From NCBI GenBank assembly GCA_029863305.1, contig JAOTVR010000001.1:77904-131265 (forward strand): a stretch of 53,362 bases of DNA. Reading direction: 5' to 3'. Shown piece after piece: positions 35,125-43,631 of this stretch. Origin of the DNA: Gammaproteobacteria bacterium. Lineage in GTDB: Bacteria; Pseudomonadota; Gammaproteobacteria; Steroidobacterales; Woeseiaceae. The notes under the pieces are model-generated. The model was not told where the DNA came from. It worked only from the letters and a program-made list of their open reading frames with translations, and did no database searches. A program made the translations under genes and the position numbers. The first letter of the stretch is position 1. Each line of letters starts with the position of its first letter.

Positions 35125-36999
35125 TCAGAGCTGGCCGCCCTGTTGCTCGGTCGGCTCATCATAGATGATTTCGCCACGTTCTTCCGCTCGCGAGAAGGGT
35201 GGCTTGCCTGTCAACCAGGCGGCATCCATCGGATACACCGCCGGATCGAAAATGACGAAGTAGAAATGCCAGACCAGGATCGCCAGTGTAGCCAGAATCG
35301 CCTCGAGAAAATGCAGGACCGTAGCGGCCTCGGGCACCCAACCCGGGAGCCAGGTCAGAGTGAAATTCTCGAACCACAGCACAAATCCCGTGATCGCCGT
35401 AATCGCCGTACCCCATAACGCAGCCCAATATTCGATTTTCTCTACGTAGCCGATGCGCACAGGAGTCGGTGGCTCGGGCCGGCGACCGAGGTTGTAGCCA
35501 ATCCGGTGGAAGAACTCTCTGAAATCAGCCGCACCAGGGAGCATTGCTGCAATCTGACGTCGCGCGGTGGCGCTGACGGCGAGATGCGCAAAGTGGAACA
35601 CGCAGGCCCCGAGCAGGCCTACCGCCGCGACGCGATGGACCAAGCCACGAAGTCCGCCGTCCGTTCCGCCGAGTTGCAGCAAGCCTGCCCACCAGCTCTC
35701 GGGATACTTCAGCGCAAACCCGGTGAATACCAGCGCAATAAAGCTGACCGCGGCCAGGCCGTGGGCGAACCGAAACGGCAGTGACATGCGCTCTTTGATT
35801 ACACAGTGCTCGGGTGGCCTGCGCAGTCGCGGTGCCGGATGCCGTGTCTTCCTGAGCAGATCGAGAAAGTTGTGCAAAAACATGCCGACGACCGTGAACC
35901 AGATCAGCGGAATGTAGATTGCCCGGATCCAGTACGCGACGACGTTGGGCGTGTCGTCGGCCAGGACGTGCACGGGACCGATGGCAAATCGCCTGCCCGC
36001 TCCAACATGGCACTTGCCGCAGGTAGCAGCTACGTTATCCGGATGGATGTGGGAGCGCGGATCGCTGGATGGCAGGATGTTATGCACACCATGACAGCTC
36101 GCACAATTCGCCACTCTCTGCACGCCACCACGGGCAGCCAGCCCATGGAAGCTGTCCTCATACGAGGGGACCTGCTCGGCGGCCAGGCCGTACTTCTCGC
36201 CCAGACGCAGGTCTGAATGGCAGGGGCCGCATACGCGAATCGGAATATTGGTCGCCGACACCGGCGAGCCCTCCGCAGCGACGGCCAGAATGCGATGCTC
36301 GCCATGGCAGTCGGTACAAACGGGCGAGCCCGTGATCCCGCTGGCCGCTGCCAGGCCATGAATGCTTTGTTCAAACTGGGTCGTGATCTCAGCATGACAG
36401 GCACCGCAAGTGCCCGGCACGTTGAGACGATGAATCGACGAGGTGCGGTCCACGGCAGGCAAAGGCGAGTGGGCCGAATGGCAGTCGCTGCAGCTTGCAC
36501 CATGCTCGCCGCTGGCTACTTTGGCGGCGTGCACGCTGGCAATATAGGCCTCAATGGGGCGAATTGTGTGAACACCGGGAGGTGCCGGCTGTCCCGTGCC
36601 ATGGCAGGTTCCACAGGTCTCTCCCTGACGGCTGGCGTGAACAGGAGAGGACGGATCGCTGGCCGGCGTCATGGCATGCAAATCGCCATGACAACCCGAA
36701 CATGACGGAAGCGCCATGCCGGGGATGCGCTGCACGCCATCCGGGCCATGCACACTCACGGCTTGTTCGGCAAGAATCTCGGCGTGACATTGGCCGCAAT
36801 CCACCGCATCGAGTCCGCGTCTGTGCCTGCGCTCTGCACCTGCGTGGCAGTCGACGCATGCCGTTGAGCCGTGCGGGCTGCTCTCGAAGCGAGCGACATC
36901 GACTTCGTGGCAATCGTTGCACGGGTGCTCCTCCTCGGCGTAGACGGTCTGTGACGCGAACAGCAGGCAGGTAACCAGAAATACGAGGGGCTTGCACAT
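35125..36999 (-). CDS. CbcL-like fusion: 11-haem cytochrome c plus cytochrome b
   Basis: A 624-residue protein. A signal peptide (residues 1-21) is followed by 11 CxxCH motifs starting at Cys 27, 48, 68, 100, 129, 170, 198, 228, 257, 299 and 327. The C-terminal ~270 residues are a HydC/FdnI-like cytochrome b with candidate ligands in RFAHGLAAVS, LVHRVAAVG, CVFHFAHL and LVWHFYF. Haems 3-6 and 7-10 repeat with a steady 128-130-residue offset. The c-plus-b fusion resembles CbcL of Geobacter, a quinol oxidase for low-potential extracellular respiration; that function is inferred. It lies 33 bases after its 19-haem paralogue. Confidence 0.82.
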   Translation of the reverse strand: MCKPLVFLVTCLLFASQTVYAEEEHPCNDCHEVDVARFESSPHGSTACVDCHAGAERRHRRGLDAVDCGQCHAEILAEQAVSVHGPDGVQRIPGMALPSCSGCHGDLHAMTPASDPSSPVHASRQGETCGTCHGTGQPAPPGVHTIRPIEAYIASVHAAKVASGEHGASCSDCHSAHSPLPAVDRTSSIHRLNVPGTCGACHAEITTQFEQSIHGLAAASGITGSPVCTDCHGEHRILAVAAEGSPVSATNIPIRVCGPCHSDLRLGEKYGLAAEQVPSYEDSFHGLAARGGVQRVANCASCHGVHNILPSSDPRSHIHPDNVAATCGKCHVGAGRRFAIGPVHVLADDTPNVVAYWIRAIYIPLIWFTVVGMFLHNFLDLLRKTRHPAPRLRRPPEHCVIKERMSLPFRFAHGLAAVSFIALVFTGFALKYPESWWAGLLQLGGTDGGLRGLVHRVAAVGLLGACVFHFAHLAVSATARRQIAAMLPGAADFREFFHRIGYNLGRRPEPPTPVRIGYVEKIEYWAALWGTAITAITGFVLWFENFTLTWLPGWVPEAATVLHFLEAILATLAILVWHFYFVIFDPAVYPMDAAWLTGKPPFSRAEERGEIIYDEPTEQQGGQL

Positions 37000-37032
37000 T
37001 GTCAGGATCTCAGGTTTTTGTGTGGCCCGACC

Positions 37033-39870
37033 TCAACGATATCCGAACAGCATTGTGTAGACGATCAGGCTCAAAAGGACCAGGCCGAACGCGAGCGCCA
37101 GGTAAGCGAATATCCTCACGCCCCGCTCTTTCGAGTCCGGGAAAGCTTTGACGAGGTGATCCTCCAGTTCGCCGGATTCCACCAGCGCTGCGTATTCGCC
37201 GGGCTTGTCGAATTTCAGCTCTTCCAGGGACACCCGCCCGGTAAATATCACGGGATCCATGGGGAACTTGTCGGGCCGGAAGTGCGTATTAAAGAAATGA
37301 ATCGTGAATATGAAGCCAACCGCGAGCAGTGCTTCGTCGCTGTGAATGATCGTTGCCACGTTGACGGCCCAGCCAGGAACGATGTAAGTGAACAACTCCG
37401 GCAACCACAGGACCAAACCTGTGCTACCGATTATGGCCACGCCCCAGGCAACTGCGAAGTAGTCAAACTTCTCCCAGTACGTGTAACGACCGTAATTGGG
37501 GCGGGAACCCATGCCGAAGAACCACTTGATGGACTGGATGAACTCCTTGAGGTCGCGGCCATTGAAAATGATGGAGTCCGGCCCGGTGATGATCTGCAAC
37601 CAGGTCTGCCCGGAGGTTTTCTTGCGACGGGTAACATCCCGCAGGTGCACGATGAAGACCGTGATCAACACGACCGCACCGATACGATGCAGGAATCCCA
37701 TGCTATCGAACCCGCCGAGTAAACGGGAGGTCACCTGCGCCCAGGACATGTACGAGAACTTCAATGCCATGCCCGTTAGCGCCAGCGTGAAGAAGCTGAG
37801 CATCATGACAATATGCAGGGTGCGCTGCAGACGGCTGAAGCGGCGGTAGAATACCTGGCTCTTGTCCCGTGCCCGGGCCTTGTGCGCTTTCCACTCGTCG
37901 CGGTTCAACAGCAAGCGAACAACCCAGGCCAAGGTGTGCATCAGAGCGAACGTCAGCGTACCGACCAGCAATGCGGTCATGCTCCAGAACGACCAGAACA
38001 ACCAGGGATAGCGATCGCGGTCATGGTGCGTCGCATGGGTCAGGTAGCCGGCAAACTGCCGGTGAGACCCCTCGTGACACTGGCCACAGGTTTCGACCAC
38101 GTTGTCCCGGCTGAGCATCGAGTCCGGTTCGGTCGGGGGAAGAATGCCGTGGGTGCCGTGGCAGTCGTAGCACTTGGCCGCGCCTTCACCGCCCAGGCGT
38201 GAGACCTTGCCATGGAAAGTGTCGAAGAAGGTTTCTGTCTGCTCGACGTGGCAGCGCCCGCACTGGTCCATCATCCGGGTCCGGAAGCCCGGCTTGTCGA
38301 TGCGAGAGATCGTGTGCGAGGCATGACAGTCCTCGCAAGTCGGATATTCCTTGTCCGAATCAGGGTCATCGGTCCAGTGAATACTCGTACGGAATTCCTC
38401 CTCGATCCCGTGGTGACAGACTCCGCAGGTCCCGGCAATATTCTTCGGATTGATCAAAGCCTGCGGGTCATCCGGAGGAAGTTCGGAGTGAGCTCCGTGG
38501 CAGTCGGCGCAGGTCGCCGCCACGATCAGCCCGCTGTCGGTCAGGGCCCGGCCGTGCACGCTGTCCTCGTAGCTGCCCACGATGTCGTCCACCTCGGCAT
38601 CGATTCGCGTCGCTGCTTGCTCGCCAATGCGGTGGCACGTTCCACACAATGCAGGGACGTTGCGCGGGTAGGTCGGTGACGACGGTAACTCTTTGTCAAG
38701 CGTCGCGTGCCTGGCATGGCAATCCTGGCAAGACGGCGCATCCGGATCGTTGTCAGCGTGCAGAGTCCCGTGTGTGCTGCCTTCATACTCCGTGACCTGT
38801 TCAGCGTGGCAGATGCTGCAATCCACCGTTGACTGCACCGTTTCGCAGGCACGTTCCTTGGACACCGTCACGTCCGTATGGCACTGCGCGCAGGCGGTGT
38901 CTGCATGCGCCGAGTTCTCGTAAGTCTGCTCGTCGATGAACAGGCTGACCGTCCGACCGCCACGAATCATGGTCAGCTCGGGATCGCTGTGGCAGGTCAG
39001 GCAGTCCTTGTCCGCCAGACCATCCGGGTAAAATACGTTGCGGATCTCGTGCGGCGCGTGGCAGTCGACACAGGTAGGAATCTTGCCCGGATCTTCGGTC
39101 CACAACTGACCTTCGATGACCTTGCGGTGCACCTGTTCGATTTGCCCGTGGCAAGTGGCACAGGTCGCGGCAACATTGTCTGCGTGGATGGTCGATCGTG
39201 GATCGGTGTGCGGACGAATATCATGGGACGTATGGCAGGAGGTGCAGACGGCCGTGACGGTGAGACCCTGACGGAACAGGCCCTCACCGTGAATACTCAT
39301 CGAGTAATGCTCGAGGATGTTCTCCTGCGATATCTCGTGAGTACGGGACACCGGAGATCCCTCTCGGTGGCAACTTCCACAGAGCACGGGCACGTTCATC
39401 ACGGCCGTCGGCGAGTCGTGGTCCGAGGCCGACAGGATATCGTGCTTGCCGTGACAGTCGGCGCAGACCGGGGCCATTGGATCGCCGCGTGTTGCGGCTA
39501 CGCCGTGCAGGCTGCGTTTGTGTCTTGCGGCCTCAGGTTTGTGGCAGCCGCTGCAGTCGACAAGCTCCAGGTCCTTGCGCGTAGAGTGCCTGCGCCTGTC
39601 AGGATCTATGTCCTGGTGGCAGTCGACGCACGCCATGTCGCCATGCACGGATGCCGCGTAACTGTCTGCGGCCACGAAGACCGACATCGCCTCGCCGCCG
39701 CGGGAGCCGGTGAGGTCCGCGTCCGAGTGGCAATCGAAGCACTTCTCATTGTCCTGGGCGGGTGTGGAGCTAATTGAGAAGCAGAGAATAGCGGCCGCCA
39801 GGGCAAGCCTGCTTTTTCCACGACCGCTCTGCGATTGTCGCAAGTACTGTGAGCGCTCGTGCGTGAGCAT
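37033..39870 (-). CDS. CbcL-like fusion: 19-haem cytochrome c plus cytochrome b
   Basis: A 945-residue protein. After a signal peptide (ending near residue 39) there are 19 CxxCH motifs between residues 44 and 599. Residues ~625-945 form a cytochrome b with candidate ligands in TLHIVMML, LHRIGAVV, FIVHLRDV, IIHSDEALL and TIHFFNTHF. Its C-terminal RPDKFPMDP matches DPAVYPMDA of the 11-haem paralogue. Residues 44-289 and 290-535 are a tandem duplication of an eight-haem unit. It is the first gene of the transcript that includes the 11-haem gene and is preceded by the second copy of the 50-base element. Quinol oxidation feeding a periplasmic wire is the inferred role. Confidence 0.85.
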   Translation of the reverse strand: MLTHERSQYLRQSQSGRGKSRLALAAAILCFSISSTPAQDNEKCFDCHSDADLTGSRGGEAMSVFVAADSYAASVHGDMACVDCHQDIDPDRRRHSTRKDLELVDCSGCHKPEAARHKRSLHGVAATRGDPMAPVCADCHGKHDILSASDHDSPTAVMNVPVLCGSCHREGSPVSRTHEISQENILEHYSMSIHGEGLFRQGLTVTAVCTSCHTSHDIRPHTDPRSTIHADNVAATCATCHGQIEQVHRKVIEGQLWTEDPGKIPTCVDCHAPHEIRNVFYPDGLADKDCLTCHSDPELTMIRGGRTVSLFIDEQTYENSAHADTACAQCHTDVTVSKERACETVQSTVDCSICHAEQVTEYEGSTHGTLHADNDPDAPSCQDCHARHATLDKELPSSPTYPRNVPALCGTCHRIGEQAATRIDAEVDDIVGSYEDSVHGRALTDSGLIVAATCADCHGAHSELPPDDPQALINPKNIAGTCGVCHHGIEEEFRTSIHWTDDPDSDKEYPTCEDCHASHTISRIDKPGFRTRMMDQCGRCHVEQTETFFDTFHGKVSRLGGEGAAKCYDCHGTHGILPPTEPDSMLSRDNVVETCGQCHEGSHRQFAGYLTHATHHDRDRYPWLFWSFWSMTALLVGTLTFALMHTLAWVVRLLLNRDEWKAHKARARDKSQVFYRRFSRLQRTLHIVMMLSFFTLALTGMALKFSYMSWAQVTSRLLGGFDSMGFLHRIGAVVLITVFIVHLRDVTRRKKTSGQTWLQIITGPDSIIFNGRDLKEFIQSIKWFFGMGSRPNYGRYTYWEKFDYFAVAWGVAIIGSTGLVLWLPELFTYIVPGWAVNVATIIHSDEALLAVGFIFTIHFFNTHFRPDKFPMDPVIFTGRVSLEELKFDKPGEYAALVESGELEDHLVKAFPDSKERGVRIFAYLALAFGLVLLSLIVYTMLFGYR
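38266..39003 (-). repeat. Eight-haem unit 2 inside the 19-haem cytochrome
   Basis: Codes residues 290-535, with CxxCH starting at Cys 290, 327, 351, 381, 409, 454, 482 and 512. Shared words with unit 1 include NVPxLCGxCHR, a CHSDxxLT opening and the spacing of every haem. Three further haems (537, 567, 595) match haems 3-5 of the unit in spacing (30 then 28), so a partial third copy follows. Confidence 0.85.
39004..39741 (-). repeat. Eight-haem unit 1 inside the 19-haem cytochrome
   Basis: Codes residues 44-289, with CxxCH starting at Cys 44, 81, 106, 136, 164, 209, 237 and 267. Each aligns to a haem of unit 2 with an offset of 245 or 246 residues. Confidence 0.85.
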
Positions 39871-39913
39871 GGGAAATCCAGTTAATCGTCAAAAAAAGCA
39901 GCTCTACGGTGCC

Positions 39914-39963
39914 TAATATGCCATTGGCGTTTAACTTGGTATCCGGGTTTTCCGAGGTCAGGT
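39914..39963 (-). promoter_or_regulatory. Conserved 50-base element upstream of the 19-haem gene
   Basis: Matches 35051-35100 at 40 of 50 positions. Its left end is 44 bases before the 19-haem ATG at 39870. Written on the plus strand the core is TTAACTTGGTATCCGG followed by TTTTCCGA. A promoter or activator site is inferred. Confidence 0.55.
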
Positions 39964-39995
39964 TGCGTAAAAGACAGGGACCGGGCTGCCCTCAG

Positions 39996-40016
39996 GACGG
40001 ATAGGTAGTATCCGTC
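39996..40016. promoter_or_regulatory. Perfect inverted repeat upstream of the pentahaem gene
   Basis: Arms GACGGATA (39996-40003) and TATCCGTC (40009-40016) are exact inverse complements around a five-base spacer GGTAG. It lies 56 bases before the pentahaem ATG and between divergent cytochrome genes. The TATCCG half-site also occurs in the 50-base elements, so one regulator might bind both. Confidence 0.5.
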
Positions 40017-40071
40017 ATAAGAAAGAAATGCTGCATTTGCTACAAAAGAGCCTGCACCACAGGTGAATACC

Positions 40072-40848
40072 ATGTCGCAAGTTCGATTCATGTTTGGGCG
40101 TCTTCTGCTGCTCTCGTTTTTGGCGTTTTCAGTCAACACCCGGGCAGCCGAGAATAGCTGCATCAGCTGTCACCAGCGGTCTGATTATTTTGCCCAGTAC
40201 CCCAAACTCCACGAGTACTACCAGCAGTTTCTGGCATCACCGCACAAACTGGCTGGTGTGACTTGTGACGATTGTCACGGTGGAAATGCCCGCGCCGAAT
40301 CGGTGGAGCTGGCACACGTCGGCGTGTTGCCGATGAACAATAAGAATAGCGCCGTGCACTACCAGAAGCAGCCGGAAACCTGCGGACAATGCCACGATGA
40401 CAAGCGCAGACAATTCCTGAAGAGTAAGCATTACGCCGCCCTGATGGATCAGCGTGCGGCGCCGACCTGCACAACCTGTCATCCGGCGATGAGTCGCCGA
40501 CCCGAGCTACGGAGCATCGTTGTGAATGCCTGTCGCAACTGCCATGGCGAAGGTAACAGCGAGAACCTGCCATTGATTGCAGATCAGGCCGCGCGTGTGT
40601 TCAACCAGCTGAATATTGCCGGCGGACTACTCGGCTGGACTAAGATTCACTATGAATCCCACGGCTGGCCACTGGACAGCCGAGACCGTGTACGTGAACT
40701 CGATGAACGCTATAACACGATCGTGAACAGGGTACATCAGTTCGATCTCGAAGAAACCGAGGAGGTAACGGTCGAGATTCTCGGCGAGCTTCGGGAAATA
40801 TTCAGAGAAGTCCAACAGGCCTACCAGCAACAAGCAGAGGGCTCATAG
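40072..40848 (+). CDS. Periplasmic pentahaem cytochrome c
   Basis: A 258-residue secreted protein. The signal peptide ends near TRAAENSC. Five CxxCH motifs follow in the first ~165 residues (CISCH, CDDCH, CGQCH, CTTCH, CRNCH). The C-terminal ~95 residues lack haem motifs and look helical and charged (DLEETEEVTVEILGELREIF), perhaps a docking part. The ATG at 40072 has AGGTGA at a good distance; a GTG at 40063 is possible. Role: periplasmic electron carrier, inferred. It converges on the NrfD gene with a six-base overlap. Confidence 0.82.
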   Translation: MSQVRFMFGRLLLLSFLAFSVNTRAAENSCISCHQRSDYFAQYPKLHEYYQQFLASPHKLAGVTCDDCHGGNARAESVELAHVGVLPMNNKNSAVHYQKQPETCGQCHDDKRRQFLKSKHYAALMDQRAAPTCTTCHPAMSRRPELRSIVVNACRNCHGEGNSENLPLIADQAARVFNQLNIAGGLLGWTKIHYESHGWPLDSRDRVRELDERYNTIVNRVHQFDLEETEEVTVEILGELREIFREVQQAYQQQAEGS

Positions 40849-42072
40849 CGTATAGCGCTGTTTCTGCGGCGATTGATGGGAGAGCTTGCCTTGCTCCACT
40901 GCAATGACGGCTTTGGCGAGCAGCGTAAACACAAGGATACCGAACGCCCATATCCCGGCCGCAACGCTCAGTTCGACGCTCGTCGGCGCATACTCGAAAA
41001 TCTCCCCGAGCGGTGTCGGTACAAAGCCCGGGATGACGAGACCCATGCCCTTCTCGATCCAGATGCCGATGAACGTCATCACGCAGGCTATGTTCAGCAT
41101 CACCGTTTTTCGGCGCAGGGGATGGATCATGAGGATGACGAGCGCAGTCAGATTGAGCGCCAGGGCAAACCAGATCCAGGCTTTCAACGAAGAAAATCCG
41201 CCGAGCCCGAAGAAAAGGTAGTGAATCGAGGCCGCATGCGCCCCTTCGTTGTAGAAATCGGTAAACAGTTCGGCCCCGACAAAGAACAGGCTGATCTGAA
41301 GTGCGGTTGTCATGATCAGGGCCAGCAAGTCGATCACGGTCTGACTGACGTGGTAGGACGTCAGCTTGCGGACGATTTGCAGCGTGATGATGATCAGTGC
41401 CGGTCCGGATGCGAATGCGGAAGCGATAAATCGCGGGCCAAGCAACGCCGTGTGCCAGAACGGCCGAGCAGGGTTCGCGGAAAACAGGAACGCGGTAACT
41501 GTGTGGATCGAGATCGCCCAGAACATGGCAATTACAACGAACGGGAAATAGAGCCGGAATTTCGGTTCCCTGCCTCGGTAACGACTGTAGAGAACGTAGA
41601 ACGGAATCGCCAGGTTCAATAGAAAGTACACGCTGAGCACGAGTACGTCCCAGGCGAGCAGTGAGACCGGCCAGTGGAAACGGCCGATGCCCGGAAGCAT
41701 ATGCCACAAGCGGTCAGGCCGGCCCAGATCGGCGATGACGAACAGGATTGCCATCGTCACTGCCGCCACTGCCATGCCTTCACCGACCAGCACGACGTCT
41801 TTGACATCCTTACGATCGAAGATATAGGCAGGTATCACCAGCAGCACGGCCGCGGCGGCGATACCGACCAGAAACGCAAAATTTGAGATGTAAAAGCCCC
41901 AGGAGACCTGGTCGCTCATACCCGTAACGACCAGGCCCTCCGTGATCTGTTCCGAGTAACGCCAGATGCCGAAGAGAACGATCAGGCCAAGCGCAAGCAG
42001 CCAGATGAAATACTCGCGTGGGCCGCGGAACATTTCGCGGACGCTATCGAATATGAATCGAATCACAGTCAT
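40843..42072 (-). CDS. NrfD/DsrP-like membrane subunit, second module
   Basis: A 409-residue protein with about ten helices. SWGFYISNFAFLVGIAAAAV and IADLGRPDRLWHMLP are typical of the DsrP/HmcC branch of NrfD proteins, which bind quinone. It differs clearly from the shorter-loop NrfD at 15762. It closes a trihaem-ferredoxin-NrfD run with a nine-base gap after the ferredoxin gene. There are no DsrA, DsrB, DsrK or DsrM genes here, so a sulfite-reduction role is not supported. Confidence 0.88.
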   Translation of the reverse strand: MTVIRFIFDSVREMFRGPREYFIWLLALGLIVLFGIWRYSEQITEGLVVTGMSDQVSWGFYISNFAFLVGIAAAAVLLVIPAYIFDRKDVKDVVLVGEGMAVAAVTMAILFVIADLGRPDRLWHMLPGIGRFHWPVSLLAWDVLVLSVYFLLNLAIPFYVLYSRYRGREPKFRLYFPFVVIAMFWAISIHTVTAFLFSANPARPFWHTALLGPRFIASAFASGPALIIITLQIVRKLTSYHVSQTVIDLLALIMTTALQISLFFVGAELFTDFYNEGAHAASIHYLFFGLGGFSSLKAWIWFALALNLTALVILMIHPLRRKTVMLNIACVMTFIGIWIEKGMGLVIPGFVPTPLGEIFEYAPTSVELSVAAGIWAFGILVFTLLAKAVIAVEQGKLSHQSPQKQRYTL

Positions 42073-42081
42073 CGTCGGAGA

Positions 42082-43011
42082 TCAGTCACTGAAGTACCAG
42101 AATTTTGGTTCGGTCCCAAGGTCTTCTTTCAATCGAAATACCTGTTTGTTCGCCAGCACATAGCGAATCTCGCTATCCGGATCCAGAAGGTTGCCAAATA
42201 TTCGGGAGCCCGTCGGGCAGGCTTCCATGCAGGCAGGCTGCTGTCCTTTTCGCGTGCGATGAATACAGAAATGACATTTCTCGACAACACCGCGGGGCCG
42301 GGGCCGATTACCGAGATAGTGCGTATTCGTATTCATTTCTTCGGCGGGAATCTCGGGCACGGTCCAGTTAAAATGTCGTGCCCAGTAGGGACACGCGGCC
42401 ATGCAATAGCGGCAGCCGATACACCAGTCGTAGTCGACGACGACGATACCGTCAGGTTCCATCCACGTTGCTTCGACCGGGCAGGCTTTGACACAGGGCG
42501 GGTCGTCACACTGCATGCACTGAACCGGCAGATAGTGTTTGCCCTCGACCGGCACCGTCTCGGGCTCGTAGTAGTGATCCGAGTGCTCGAGATTGAAATC
42601 ACCCTGATCCAGCTGCAGTACCCGGATGTACTGTACCTGGGAGTCGCGACCGAGATTGTTTTCCTTGACGCAGGCGTGCACACAATCGCGGTAGCCCTTG
42701 CAGCGCGAAATATTGATGGCATAGCCGTAAACAACACCCGGCTGCGGTAACGTGTTCTGACAGTCGATCTCTACGCCGTATCTTGCCTCCGCCTTGCGCT
42801 CGATTCTTTCGAGCGCCGCCTCGATTTCTTCCGCCGACATTCGCCGATAATCCTTCTGGAAGAAATCGGCGAAAGTGTCCTGGAATGTCTGGCCGCCCCA
42901 GGCCGGTTGCGCGACTGCGGCAGCGGTACCTAAACCGATGCCGCGCAGAAAATTTCTGCGTGCCTGGTCGAACTTGCCGCCACCATTTCCCGAGTTGCTC
43001 TCATTGCTCAT
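42082..43011 (-). CDS. DsrO/HybA-like Tat-exported ferredoxin, second module
   Basis: A 309-residue iron-sulfur protein. The N-terminal RRNFLRGIGLGTAAAVA is a Tat signal. Cysteine groups: CKGYRDCVHAC, CMQCDDPPCVKAC, CIGCRYCMAAC and CHFCIHR...CMEAC, fitting four clusters, with the first group altered (CKGYRDC instead of CxxCxxC). A ~50-residue insert lies before the first cluster. It should carry electrons between the NrfD subunit and the trihaem cytochrome. It overlaps the trihaem gene by four bases. Confidence 0.88.
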   Translation of the reverse strand: MSNESNSGNGGGKFDQARRNFLRGIGLGTAAAVAQPAWGGQTFQDTFADFFQKDYRRMSAEEIEAALERIERKAEARYGVEIDCQNTLPQPGVVYGYAINISRCKGYRDCVHACVKENNLGRDSQVQYIRVLQLDQGDFNLEHSDHYYEPETVPVEGKHYLPVQCMQCDDPPCVKACPVEATWMEPDGIVVVDYDWCIGCRYCMAACPYWARHFNWTVPEIPAEEMNTNTHYLGNRPRPRGVVEKCHFCIHRTRKGQQPACMEACPTGSRIFGNLLDPDSEIRYVLANKQVFRLKEDLGTEPKFWYFSD

Positions 43012-43610
43012 TGTTCCTCGTGCTCCTCTTTCGCATCCCAGATGGAGCTCTTGTGGTGTTCGGTGCCCTGCTCGCGCTTTAGTCCGGCGCGTACGGGAGG
43101 TGCCGGTTTTGGCGCCCGGGCCTCGATTGCCGGCTTATGCGGATTATGGCAATGCGTGCAGTTGTACAGCGTCCGATCGCCCTGCCAGTTTGAGACACGC
43201 TTGCCGTGTGCGCCGAAATACCAGTCTTTGTGACGATTGGCATGGCAGCCGCCACAGACCAGATGCGACTCATCGAAGTCGACGAGTTCATTCAGGAGCG
43301 TGTTGAGGTAATTGCGGTCCTCGAGGTTGTGACACGACAGGCACCAGATGCGCCCGCGGCCGTGCTCGATCTCCGCATCGTGCATCGTGTTCAACGTCCG
43401 GATCTCGGGGTTCGGCTCCATTGCTTCATGGCACTGGCCGCCGGGGTAAAAGAACAGCCCGTCTTTGCGCGGCACGACTGTGAATTCAGACGCGCCCGGA
43501 TAGCCTTCGAATCTCAGTGGCTGCGAACTATCCGGCGATTCCTGAGCCGCTGCCTGCAACGCAACCAGGCTGATAACACAAACCATGCACTGCAAGATTA
43601 TTGAGTTCAT
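43008..43610 (-). CDS. Trihaem cytochrome c with one degenerate haem site
   Basis: A 200-residue secreted cytochrome, signal peptide ending near LQAAAQ. Three CxxCH motifs are intact (CLSCH, CGGCH, CTHCH). A fourth site reads GGQCH in FYPGGQCHEAMEPNPE, with Gly (GGC) where Cys (TGC) is expected. Related NrfD-module cytochromes commonly have a haem at this place, so one haem has probably been lost by a single base change. It should accept electrons from the ferredoxin. Confidence 0.8.
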   Translation of the reverse strand: MNSIILQCMVCVISLVALQAAAQESPDSSQPLRFEGYPGASEFTVVPRKDGLFFYPGGQCHEAMEPNPEIRTLNTMHDAEIEHGRGRIWCLSCHNLEDRNYLNTLLNELVDFDESHLVCGGCHANRHKDWYFGAHGKRVSNWQGDRTLYNCTHCHNPHKPAIEARAPKPAPPVRAGLKREQGTEHHKSSIWDAKEEHEEQ

Positions 43611-43631
43611 GGTCGGGGTGCCATGTTGCGA

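Noticed and set aside
40843..43610. Possible DsrMKJOP sulfite-reduction complex.
   Set aside because: Only J-, O- and P-like subunits are present, no DsrK, DsrM or DsrAB is near, and the cytochrome differs; it is better called a generic NrfD module.
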